Below are positions 26,613-37,862 of a stretch of 64,000 nucleotides of DNA, in pieces (the first letter of the stretch is position 1; every line of letters begins with the position of its first letter). Source of the DNA: Austropuccinia psidii (taxonomy: Eukaryota > Basidiomycota > Pucciniomycetes > Pucciniales > Sphaerophragmiaceae); contig JALGQZ010000011.1 in assembly GCA_023105745.1 (NCBI GenBank), positions 32,967,094-33,031,093 of the forward strand. Reading direction: 5' to 3'. Position numbers and translations under genes: made by a program. The notes under the pieces are model-generated. The model worked only from the letters and a program-made list of their open reading frames with translations. It made no database searches and was not told the origin of the DNA.

Positions 26613-28354
26613 TATGAGCCTTAGACTTCTTTTTATAAACCCAAAAGACAACAAACAAAAATATTGAAATGATTATTTTTACTTTTAAAAATCAATTCTC
26701 TATTAAGAAAAAATTCATTATGATAATTTTTGAAATAATAAAAAAGCTAAAAAAATTGTAAAAATATTATTTTACTTAAAAAGTATAAGTAAAAGAAAAT
26801 TACAAAAATTTATTTAATAATAAACTATTTTTTGAAGAAAATTTAGTAAAAGGTATTATAGCTTCTTTCCAATGAATAAAATTATGGATTTCATTTTTCC
26901 ATTGGATTCTCCATCAAAGTTCAGGCTTGGTTAACTCTGGATGAAAATTATATATTCAATTCTGAATAAGCTTAAATTAATTTTAAGTATTTTCTGAATG
27001 AAAATCTGGAAATCTCAAAAACCTCAAGTTACCTCACACCAAGCTTGGTGGAAACTATGAATTTTTTTGTTTAAATTAAGGTTTCATGTGTAGCTTAGAA
27101 GCTATGAGGAACGGAAGTATGTTCAATTTAAATGTCAAAATTTGCGCATGTATTACATAATTGAACCTCAATTTACATTTGAGTAATTAAGAATCACAGT
27201 TGTGTAATTTTATTTATCAATTCAATTAAATATTATAATCTGAATTATAATTAATGTCGAGGAATCAAACAAAAAATAAATTGTAAATATTAAATTTTTG
27301 GGGAAAGGGAATCTTGACTCACTGGGTTTCACACTCCTTCAAATTGCTTTCTGAGGTGCATTTTATGTTAAACTAAATACAAATGTTCATCACTTTTGGT
27401 CTGTGATTAAGTCCCAGAGTCTGTAACTCAATTTAGTATGAGCTTTAGATACCAACCAGGGAAGTTTCAACTGTTGCCAAGGGGGTAAAATAACTCTTAA
27501 GCTCAAATAAAATTCACCAATAAGATTTTAGCTGTTTCCAAGGGTTCTTAAGAACATTATAATGCTTACTGAAGACTATCAACCAGCTATTACTATAGAA
27601 ATTTCTGTTTTTTAGGACTAAAATGGCTAAATCCATCCCTTTTTTGGTTAAAACCAGGGGTCAATGATGACATAATTGGCTTTTATGTTTCCAAAGTGTT
27701 TCTAAAACATTTTGAAAGAAACTTTAACTTATTTGAGGAAGAAAAAATGGTGGCAATAAAGTAATGTCTTCTTTTCCCCATCTTTTCTGCTCATGTTAGG
27801 ATCTTTTCCTTTTATAATTAGTTTAAAAACAGTTAAAAAATCAATATTATATTCCAACAAAGCTTTTAAAATAATTTTAAGCCTTTTAAAAAAATTTAAA
27901 TTTAATAATAATCCCTTTTTGTTACTAATTATAATAGCTTTACCCTTAAACCACCCCAGAAGTGAATTAAAGCATCTTTTGTCATTGTAGATGTTGTCAC
28001 TTTGGTTCAAAATTCACTATGGTCACTTTTGGGTGTTTTTTCTCTTCAATATGAATTTTGAACACTCTTCTCTGAAACATATTTCAAGAAGTCCTTTTCT
28101 TAATTCATTCCAATTGAAATTTTTCTTGAATAATTTTTTTTGTTACAATGAATATTCCTTGAAGAGTATCTTTGGTAAAAACAATTTTTTTTAAGCTATT
28201 GTCTTATACTGATAGAGTTAGGAAATAAAAATTATGTTTTTCTCTTTCAAAACTCTTAAATTTACTATCATTTTCTTGATTTTAGCTTATAAAGGGTTTC
28301 AGGACAGGAAAAGTACTTGATTTTATTAACAAAGCTTCAAATCCACATGCTACA
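26613..28354 (+). repeat. LTR relic H (B family, plus orientation)
   Basis: This block is the reverse complement, in order, of the B LTR. It starts TATGAGCCTTAGAC (B: TGTGAGCCTTAGAG) and continues with a CAAAAGACAACAAA block. It carries the GTCTGTAACTCAATTTAGTA and ATACCAACCAGG landmarks, AATGTCTTCTTTTCCCCATC near 27760 and GGACAGGAAAAGTACTTG near 28300, and ends GCTACA. It is highly diverged. No polypurine tract precedes it, and 28355 onward shows only a weak GGGGG match to B's primer-binding region, so it is either a solo LTR or the 5' LTR of a lost element. Frames at 27729-28194 lie inside it and are not genes. Confidence 0.72.
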
Positions 28355-29010
28355 TGATCTTAGGGGGTAACATAAATCTATCAGAATTTATTTACAAACT
28401 ACTACAAGCTCAAATACATTATCACTTTTCAAAAACTTATTTCAGTTCACTATTGGATCACAATTTATATGGTGGGAAGTCACTTTGAAATATCTATGGA
28501 TAAATATCAATTGAATTTACTTTCATCATATCATCACCCTTGACTTGTTAAGTTAATTTTAAATGATATTAATTTCATGTATTCTTATAGAGGAATATAT
28601 TTTATTCAAAATATTCCAATTAATTTGGAGAAATTCTGTAATTATAATCAAAAGAATTATCCTTATTTATTTGGAATATTTAATTGATTTACACTAGCCT
28701 GATCCATTTTCTTAATTGAATTAACATATACTTCCAAGATTATTTTAGCATGCCTTGGTTCTTTCAATTGCTTCCTATTCAAGCTCCAAGCTTGATTCTA
28801 TCTTGATATTGATCCACAGAAATTAGATTCACACATCAATTTTAATTTATTTAATTACTTTGTATATAAATAAATCTTAAGTAATAATATTATGAATTCT
28901 CCATTTGGTATTTTAATTTTGGGCTTTCAAAACTTCCTTCTCATTCTCTAATTTTCCAAATAATTTAAGAAAATCAAAATTATATTCACATGGAATTATG
29001 TAACTAGACC
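28355..29010. other. AT-rich spacer, nothing recognised
   Basis: No reading frame or repeat is supported. It could be eroded leader sequence of relic H, but no alignment to the B leader was visible. Confidence 0.4.
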
Positions 29011-30269
29011 TGTCAGCCTGTGACTCAAAACTGGAGCACAAGCATGACAGCCAAAATACCATAAACCAATGGTAGAGTAAAATACCACCAAAACATGGAG
29101 CTGAGCCTAAAAAGCTAAAAGTGTATCAAAAAAAGAGGAAACTGACCCTTTTCCAAAAATACAAGTCCCATAATCATAGGATAAAGAATAACAAGGTTCT
29201 TCAGGCTCAAAGCAGTTTCTGAGCATAAACCTTAATTTTGACCTCTCATCTAAAATCCAGAGAAAGAGGATGAACCGCATCAAATTGGTGCTCAAGTTAA
29301 AGCTCTCAGTCAGGGATATCCAATCGTATTAGCCAAACTTAGCTAGCACCAAAAATACAGAAGTTGTGGCCAAATTAAAGACAAATGAGGGTGAATAAAA
29401 TATTCACCTCTCATCAAGCTTCTACAGCTTTAGCTTAAGATACTTGAAGTGTGGTCATTTTGGAAAGCGCACAAGAGGGGCTATCTGAGGGCTCCAACCA
29501 TTTCCCCATAATGCATCTGGAACCGAATTCATGGAGCAAACAATTCCTATACAGGATTTGATCAAAATCCATATTTGGATACTGGGAATTGAACATGGCA
29601 TAACTTTTCCATATTTAATTCTACCCATACCAAATGAGGTACCATTGTGTAGACCTCATCTAGGGATACAAAATGAACCAAATTTTAGCTCAATATCTTG
29701 AAAACTGTAAGTTTTATGGCAGTTTTAAGGGTAAGATCCCATATTTGAGCCAATACACCTTTACTATGGGATACTTCTCCATATCTTTTGAATATGAGGT
29801 GTCAATAAGATGAAGGATACTGTTTATCCTTCAATACCTCATAGTTGGTGAAATACTGGGGTCTCATACAGGTTCTTTACAGCATTCTATGCATAATACA
29901 CATCAGAAGAGGGCTAAGTGTTCCCTAGATGAATATCTTCACTCTGTATTGGTGAAAACTACCCAGATGTGGTTTCAAAGCTACATCTGAGCCCAATACA
30001 GGATACACAGGCATTTTGAAAGCCACAACCCAGTCCTTGGAAGTCAAAAATCTCCATTTCCTATATTTGAAATGGTTTAGAGGGCCTTTTCACCCATTTT
30101 CAGGATAAAAGGGATCCTTTCTCTGCCCAAAAGAGAACTCCCCATCCTTCTCTCAAATTCCTATATAGTAAAACTTCCAAGAACAGCTATACTCTTGGAA
30201 AATCATCAGGTGTAGTTTTAATTAAATTATTTTGTCTTTTATTATAATAAACCAATTAATAAAGCTGCA
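29011..30269 (+). repeat. Probable LTR F (second LTR family)
   Basis: A 1.26-kb block less AT-rich than its flanks, starting TGTCAGCCTGTGACTC and ending AATAAAGCTGCA. A TATA-like GGATAAAAGGGATCC lies near 30102, and CTCTCAAATTCCTATATAG near 30152 would mark the start of the transcribed part. The last 140 bp and the next 280 bp (to about 30550) align with 33920-34320, the LTR end and leader of element D. Both boundaries therefore follow from TG...CA ends plus the D comparison; the left boundary is the weaker one. Confidence 0.5.
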
Positions 30270-30560
30270 TCCAGGGCTTTCAATAGCGCTCACCACCACC
30301 AATGATTCATAGTAAATTCCTGAAAACTTATTAGAAACTCTTTTTTTGACTCATTTTCCTGTTTCACAGTCATATTTTGAGCTGTATATACTATTTTTAT
30401 AGCTCCTTCATAGACCCAGCCTTGAAAGTCCTTTTTCCTTGAATAAATTCTAGATAACTTCAAAGGAGCACTTAACTGATCTTGATTGAATTCGATGGTG
30501 CTTAAACAACCATTTCTTAAAATTCTTGGAGACTGTTCCAAAACTAGGTACTGATGTATT
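30270..30560 (+). other. Leader sequence shared by F and D
   Basis: After the F LTR end the sequence CCAGGGCTTTCAATAGCGCT aligns with CCTGGGCTTTCAGAAGTTCT of D at 34054. The similarity continues through CACCACCA and the TATATACTA..TTTATAGCT block. This position would hold the primer-binding site and 5' leader of a Ty3-type element. The minus-strand frame at 30290-30541 runs across it and is not a gene. Confidence 0.5.
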
Positions 30561-32939
30561 GTTTCAAGATCAGATTTATATTTGAGCTTGAAATGATTTC
30601 TACTGAGATACTAAAATCTCAATACATAAAGTTCTGGATGGATCAAACCTTCTTGAAATAATGTGTCAAATTTTTGAATATATCAAAAATTGCAAACATT
30701 GGCATATATAAATCTCTATCAATGAAAACTAACTTAATTTTTTGAGTTGAATACTATGAAGAAGGCATATAAACATTCCCTAAAGCTTCCTTATTTTTCA
30801 GAGAAGTATCAATCAGTTTAAAACATGAAATCAGAGGCCTCAGATCTCCTTAACAGGTAACATAATGGATACAGGTTATATTCAGGGAAAAATGGAATAA
30901 TTGGTAAAATATAACATTTAATCTAACAATAATTCAAAATTTAAATGGATCATTCTTTTCTAGAAGGAGACATTAGTCTCTGATTGAAATGCCAATCATA
31001 TTTGAATCCTAGAAGAAAATGAAAATTCTTCCCATTATTCCTACCCTTTCATATGAACATATATTTGCCATGCAATTGAAATGAATTGTTATTTTAAAGG
31101 GATATATATTGAAATTTATCGCCCTCCATGAATAAATTTCTCTCTCATAAATTATTACAAGGAAAAAGCCTTCCAAAGGCCATTCATAATCTTCAGGGAA
31201 GATAAGATGTGTCAATCATCTTGAAAAAGGAGAATTATTCACCCGCATGAATGAAATATATGGGTTTATTGAAAAAAATATATTGCAAAAATGATGCATG
31301 AAAACCATTGTTTGGAATGTTGATCTTGAAAGTGGAATTTGAAATTATTATTCAGAAAGCTCAAAAATTTCGCAAAGTTGGAAATTTGAAAGTCTATAAG
31401 TCAAATAATATTTTTTTATTTTAAGGTGTTCGCAATTAAAAAGTGCATAGATGAAGATAAAAATGAATTATCCTTGGGTTAAAAAATAACTGAGGTTCTC
31501 TGAACTATCTATATGCAATTATAATAGCAAAAGATGGCCAATATAATTCCACATTAAGGACCGTTCAATCTTCATATATCACAATATTAAGTGCAGGTTG
31601 AACAAATCTTTTGGAGAAAGGCCCAAAGATAAAACTACCAAAGGATTACTCTTGTATGAAGGAGTGACTGAAATTCCCTAGAAAATCTATATGGAGTTAT
31701 GAAACTTAAAAATTTTCCTTTCATTACCAAGCCTAGAGCTTTGTTATTGGTATGCATTACCATGACAAAAACACTACCCCTTCCAGTGGTAGTAGCAGGT
31801 CCAGCCTTCTTTTAACCTGAGTCTAAACCTTCTTTCTACCCTTGAAATGTTTTTGCAGATACTTTCAGACACAGCTTTGGGAATTCAGAATTTTTCTCAA
31901 TTGAAATATAATATTATGTATTTTCCATTATCTTTGTTTGTCTCCTCATATATAAAAACCCACCATTCATTAATTCAAGAGGCTTTAAAATGAAACTCCT
32001 TTCCAACAGAAAAAGACACTTCTCTAATTCATATATGTGGAGAATATTCATATTAATTCCATTTCCCTTTCCAATCAAAAAGAATTAACTCACTTCATAT
32101 GTACCCACTATTACCAAAACATTAATATTCAACATTTTTTGAATTCAAAAATTCAACATATGAAAAGGAACTTTTAAATAAATGAAAGGTTCTGCAGCCA
32201 AATATTTGGTAATATGAACTTTCTCTATGCTATTACATAGTTTAAATACCTTTGAAAAGGTATTACCCAAGTATGAAAATTCTTCTTTCTGAATACATAC
32301 CTTTCTTTCATATTACCCATTAATATCCCATATTTATGTTGAAAACATTTTTTCTGGAAGTATTTTAAGCTTAATTCATAGCTATTTATTTTTGTAACTC
32401 AGGAGGAGTATTATTACTTTTAAATATTTTTATTCTTGTTATAATCATTAAAATTATTCATTACTGTCTATTATTACAGTCTCATAAGAGCTTTTTCAAT
32501 TTATTGAAGAATGCTTATCATAAAAGGTATTTTTCAATTTAAAGTTCCTTGTATTTTCATTCTATGTGTTCTTGAAATCAAGAACAATGGTAATCATGAT
32601 AATTAACTCAATTTTTTGTAAAATTGTTCAATTTCCTTTTGAATAACACATAATCATTCACACTCAATCCATTTCCTCCATAATTTCCTATATGCAAGCT
32701 TGCAAAGTATGCAAGTACTGAATTTTCACAGTTACAATTTCTGTTCAACCCTATCCATCTTTCAGCTCAGTTTTTTATTTGAATATTTGTTAATTTATTC
32801 TTTTCAGTTTTTCTCATTTGTCCATTATAAAATTTCCCTTGAAGAAATTTCAAAATATCAACATGAGAAATCTTGATCAAAAGGAACAATAGCTGTTTTT
32901 CAAAATTTCAATTCTTTCTGTTGGTTTTCACTGTTTTGT
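30561..32939. other. AT-rich region with at most faint retroelement traces
   Basis: If F was a full element its gag-pol should lie here, but I could not align it with B or D. A possible protease-like trace lies near 30840-30960. The block 31770-31870 is less AT-rich but contains no reading frame of note. Confidence 0.3.
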
Positions 32940-33900
32940 TGGAACTTGATTTTTTTTTATTACTTTTTTGGTTTTTAATACATGTCTATACTGATTTGCA
33001 CATCAATGATGAGAAAGAATAAATTTTTGTGCCCAATTGTTTCTCATTTTGTTCAAATTTTTAGTTTTTTTCATTTCTCAGAATTTTGTTGAAATTTTTC
33101 TAAATTTTTTCTTTTCCTTTGATATTTTTATATTTTTTGTAATTCATCATTTTTCTTTTATTATTTTAAGAATTTTTTTCAATTTTTTTATTTCAATTGA
33201 TCTATTTTTTTTAGTTTTTTATTTTTCTTTTTCACATTATTCTATTGTGAGTTTGATTTTTTAATAGCTTTTTATTTCTCTATTTTTTTCCATAATTTGA
33301 ATTCCTTTATGTTTAATCTTACTCATTTTATTGGATTTTTTTGAGTTTTTTCATTTCTTTTTAATTATAATTTATTTATTTATACATTTGTTTTTGCGGT
33401 GCAAATGCTCCAAATTAAGACTTGTGCACTAATTTGGAGTTTTTTCACTGCAAAAACAGAAAATTAAAATTTGAATTCAGAAAATAAATAAATTCAAATT
33501 TAAAAAAACAGTATATTTAAAAAAAATAAAATTAATGAAATGCAAGATAAAATAATTAATAAAATTAAAAAAAAATGATAAAATACTTACTAAACTTAGA
33601 ATTAGAAAAGTTATAAAGGAAAATTTTAAAAATTTGAAAGAAATTAAAATAAAAATTAAAAGTAAAAAGATAAAAAAATTGAGATTGTAGAGTTGCAAAA
33701 TGAAAAAATCTAAAAGAAATCACATAAAAATGAAAGAAAATTACCAAAAATGATTTAAAATGAACAAAACTGACAAAAAATGAAATAAACAAATGAAATG
33801 AATAATTAAAAAGAGCCATAAATTAAAAAAGGGAAAAAAGAAAGAAAATAAGAGAATTTTAATTCAAAAAAATGAAGGAAAATAATGACAAAAACCCTAT
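32940..33900. repeat. Foldback: T-rich arm, palindromic centre, A-rich arm
   Basis: A T-dominated arm (about 32940-33390) is followed by an inverted repeat and then an A-dominated arm (about 33458-33890). The left stem at 33391-33416 (TTTTTGCGGTGCAAATGCTC plus CAAATT) pairs with the right stem at 33430-33457 (AATTTGGAG...CACTGCAAAAAC) around a short loop (AAGACTTGTGCAC). The stems match at most positions. The outer arms mirror each other in composition, but I could not show real base-by-base homology. It sits across what should be the 5' LTR of element D. Confidence 0.6.
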
Positions 33901-33919
33901 GCAAATTGAGAAAATCAAT

Positions 33920-34052
33920 AGTACTCATTGTTCTCTCACATTCCTATGTAGTACAGCTATCAAAAACAGTTTAGCTCTTGAAGATAATCAGATTATACTC
34001 TAAGCTTAGTATTGTATTGCTTATTATATTTAATCAACTTATAGCATATGCA
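33920..34052 (+). repeat. Element D: remnant of 5' LTR end
   Basis: TTCTCTCACATTCCTATGTAG to AGCATATGCA aligns with the last 130-140 bp of LTR F. Everything upstream is replaced by the A-rich arm of the foldback, so the D LTR is truncated. Confidence 0.5.
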
Positions 34053-36012
34053 TCCTGGGCTTTCAGAAGTTCTCACCACCACTATTATCCATAGTTAAGC
34101 CCTTATTAGTATTATTAAAACTATTTTCTATTATGAATTACCATTTCAAATTCAGAATTAATGTTGAATATACTACTTTATAGCTTTATTATAAGCTTAG
34201 CCTGACCAAGGTACACTTTTTGTAAAAAGACTTATATTTATTTTTCTTTTTTAGTATTTGAAAATAACTTAACAGAGGACAATCAAACCACTGTTGAATA
34301 ATTTTTGGAAGAAACTTTCTAAAACTCCCAAACACCAGTTGTTACCAAGAAAAGAAAATCTAAGAAATTAGTTTTTCCAGGACCCACTATTCACAACTCT
34401 AAAAGTGAGCACCTTTCTTTACATTCAATAAAAGAATAGATCTTTCTAAAATATTTTATTTTATCATTTTATTTCAATTATGACTACTAGAAGAATGCTA
34501 CTAATAACCCATCTAATCAGATGGAGGTGGGCTCCAAGGTAGAAATGATCCCAAAAAAGGGAAAAGAAGGGGCAAAATCACCTGTGGAATAGAATCTACA
34601 CAAGGAAGTGTCATATCCCAAAGGAAAGTCCCACAAGCTCCCATAATCTCTGAACCCGAATTGGGAAAAAGTATGAGTAATTACAAAAGGGACAAATTAC
34701 ATTCAGATTCCTCAGATAGAAATCTACATGAGCTATTACAAACAGTAATACACAGTGTAAAAAGACAAAGATTGGGAAATTCTGCCACAAATGTACCAAG
34801 GAGTGATAAAATCCTGGAACATACTCAAAACGTTCCTCAAAGAGGAGAAAATAGTGAAATACTCAAATGGATGGAATCCACTATCATCCTGACCTCAAAT
34901 TAAAAAGATAAAGGATTTGTACAGAAAAAAGAGGGATGAAAGCAAGTAAAAGCCCCAGTAGCATCTACCAAAAAGCCACAAACCAGCCAAGCTCTCCAAT
35001 AGGGGAAGAAGAAGAAAAATAACTGGAGGAAACCATATTCCCCAGGCTACAGGATTGCAATAATTCAAAAAGATGCCATGTACAATTTCTTCAACATGGC
35101 CAGAGACTTGATGGAATTCAGGGACAAAGAACAGAAAATAATGATAAAACCATATTACCCAAAGAAATAACTCTTTCTTCTGATGTTTTAAATACTTTAA
35201 CAGAAATTAAGAGTAGTATATTACCTTTAAAAGAAATTAAAGAAAGCTTATTATCACTGAAAGAGAAAAACAATAGTATATTATCTTTAACTCAAATTTT
35301 TGTACAAAACAAGAAAGAAATAGAAATATTAAATTTATGGTTGAAAATCATAAACCAAAGGCTTTAATTTAAAATACTCAAAAAATTAATTCAACGGAAA
35401 AAAAAGCTGTATAAGTACATAGAAGATATCAAAGAAGAAACTTTGACAATCAATTATGACCAAAGTATTGAAAAATTGACAGAAAAATTAAACAAATTAT
35501 CAATTCCTGTTAAAGACTTCAAAGAAAAGACATAATGATACCAAAAGCTACTTTTAAACCATTTAGAAGAAAGTTATTAAGCAAGAATTAATCATAAAGA
35601 TGAAATTAAAAGTGAAATCAGACTTATTACTGAGAAAATGGATAAAATAAATGAGACCAATTTAAATATGCCAAATTTGTCAACCCCATTTTCCCATATA
35701 AGAAGCCCTGTAAAGACAAAATAGGAATATAAAAACACTCCATAAAAGACTCAAACCATAATGACAATAACCAAGTCTTAATGAGAAAATTCCAGAAACT
35801 TGAAGAATGGCCAACATTCACAGGAGAAGGAGAATATTACAACATGTTGTTTATTAAAACAATTGACATGTTACAAGGATATTATGCCATTCAAGATGAA
35901 TTAATCACTGAAATATTAAATTCTTCATTTGAAAAATCTCAAAAAAGATGTTAGTATGGCATAAGAAAAGGAAATGGTGATTATACCTGGTATTTGTGGA
36001 AAATTATGAAAT
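34053..36012 (+). pseudogene. Element D: leader and first part of gag (interrupted by B)
   Basis: The leader contains a CTTTTTTAG acceptor at about 34246-34254 in the position of B's upstream-exon acceptor. The gag start is ATG at 34480 (TTRRML). PYSPGYRI and KDAMYNFFNMARDLMEF near 35040-35115 match B's alternative frame, and EWPTFTGEGEYYNMLFIKTI near 35810 matches EWPHFSGEGEYDHMELIRGI. The coding sequence stops abruptly at GAAAT (36008-36012), where B is inserted, and resumes at 56266. Multiple stops make it non-functional. Confidence 0.8.
36008..36012. repeat. Target-site duplication of element B (left copy, gaaat)
   Basis: gaaat directly precedes the TGTAAGG end of the B LTR and is repeated exactly at 56266-56270 after the other LTR. 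A 5-bp duplication is what a Ty3/Gypsy integrase produces. Confidence 0.9.
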
Positions 36013-37842
36013 TGTAAGGTGTGGATATGAAACTTTGATTAAAAATCAATTACTTTTCCTGTCCTCAAAATTTGTATAAGGTAAAATTCAATTAAAAATA
36101 GTAAAGAATATTATTTTTAAGAGAAAAACACGCCAATTTTATTGTTTATAGCTTGATTAGTATAAAACAATAATATTATAAAAATCTATTGTTTTACCAA
36201 CAATAAAAATTTATCCAAAAAATACTCTACAAGAGATATTTTAAGTCTACAAAAGAAATTTCTTCAAGAGCAATTTCAATTGGAATTAATTGAGCAAAGA
36301 ACTGCAAGCAATTAATTAAAGAACAAAGTCTTTAAAAAGGATATTAAAGAGAAAACACGCCCAAAAGTGACCAGAGTGAATTTGGAAACGAAGTGACAAA
36401 GTTTACAGTGATGAAAGATGCTTTATTTCACTTTTGGGGTGGTTCAGGGGTAAAAATGATTATAAAATTCACAAACAATGATTAGAATGATTTTTTCACG
36501 TGGTTGAAAGGTTTAAAATGATTTAAAAAAAGGTGGTTGGAATCTTTTATTGATTGGCTTAACAATGTTTAAACTAATTATAAAAGGAAAAGATTCTAAC
36601 ATGAAGAGAAAAGTGGGGCAAAGAAGACATTCTTTTATAGCCATCAATTCTCTTACTCCAAAAGTAAAATTTACTCTTGTCAGTCGTGAAAAACAGTCTG
36701 ACAACAGAAAAGCCAATTATGGCATCATTGAACCCTGGTTTAGACCAAAAGGGGCTGGTTTCAGCCATTTTTAGCCATTTTTAGACCCTTAAATCAGCCA
36801 TTACTATAGCAATACCAGGCCTAGAGCCTTCAAAACACGTCAGAATGTGTGTCAGAGGCGTAGAAACCAGTTAAAACTGTTTTTACTATGATTGTTTTAT
36901 CTTAAGGGTAGTTTTACCCTCTTGGCAACAGCTAAAACTACCCCAGTTGGTATCAAAACCTCATCATCAATTGAGTCCACAGACCCTGTAGCTCAATTCC
37001 AGGCCAAAAGTGATGAACGTTTGCGTAAATTTTGACATCCCACACCTTTCAGCAAGGATTTTGGGGGTCTAGCTCCCCCTTAGAGCTGGAGTTCCTTTTC
37101 CCCCCCAAATTTAATCTTTCCAATTTATTTTTCCTTTAATTCCTCATCATGTATTATACTTATAATTTACATATGTAATTCAATTCAATTGTACAGTACG
37201 ATACATTAATAATTGACACCTCATATGTAAATCAAAGTTCACTTATGTAATACACACACACATTTTGACATTTCAATTGAATTCAATTGAAAATACTTCA
37301 ATTCCTCATAACTTCTGAACTAAACACAACACCTCAATTTTAACACAAAAATTGATGGTTAACACCACATGTGGTGTGAATTGAATTAAAGTTTTGAGGA
37401 TTCTCAACTTTTGTATTGAAAATACTAAAAACTTAATTTAAGCTTATTTAGAGTTGAGTTACAAGAATTTCACTCAGAGGTGACCCCACCTGATTTTTTA
37501 TGAGGAATCCAATGGTGAAATAATTTTCATATGTTTATTTATTGGATAAAAAGTTATAATAAATTTTATTTAACTTTTTTCCAAATTTATTTATTTTTTC
37601 CCAATTTTGTTAAAATTTCATTTTTACTTAATTTTTTCAAGTATAAATGTAATTTTACACTTACAAAATTTAATGTATTTTTATTTTTAAATTTTAATTA
37701 ATTTTTTTATTTTTAATATAATTTTATATTTATATTTTGATTTTTATTTTAATAATATAAATAAATTTATTTTATTTATATTAATATGTTATTTTTGTAT
37801 TTGTGGTCTTTTGGGTATATGAAATTACCTCTAAGGCTCACA
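36013..37842 (-). repeat. Element B 3' LTR
   Basis: 1830 bp, read on the minus strand from TGTGAGCCTTAGAGG to CACACCTTACA, with TG...CA ends. It is the same length as the other B LTR at 54436-56265; by eye they differ at roughly 50 positions (about 3%). The frames at 36513-36716 and 36550-36774 lie inside and have twins in the other LTR; they are not genes. Confidence 0.93.
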
Positions 37843-37862
37843 TTCCCTCCCCCTAAAAAAGA
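37843..37862 (-). promoter_or_regulatory. Element B polypurine tract
   Basis: Just inside the 3' LTR the minus strand reads TTTTTTAGGGGGAGGGAA before TGTGAGCC. A purine run at this spot primes plus-strand DNA synthesis in LTR retroelements. Confidence 0.8.

Noticed and set aside
33037..33819. Phe-rich ORFs on both strands in the foldback
   Set aside because: These are translations of T-rich sequence, not proteins.
36513..36774. Overlapping ORFs on both strands in the B LTRs (also 54936-55197)
   Set aside because: They are identical in position in both LTRs, have no domain, and are not kept in LTR relics A and H.
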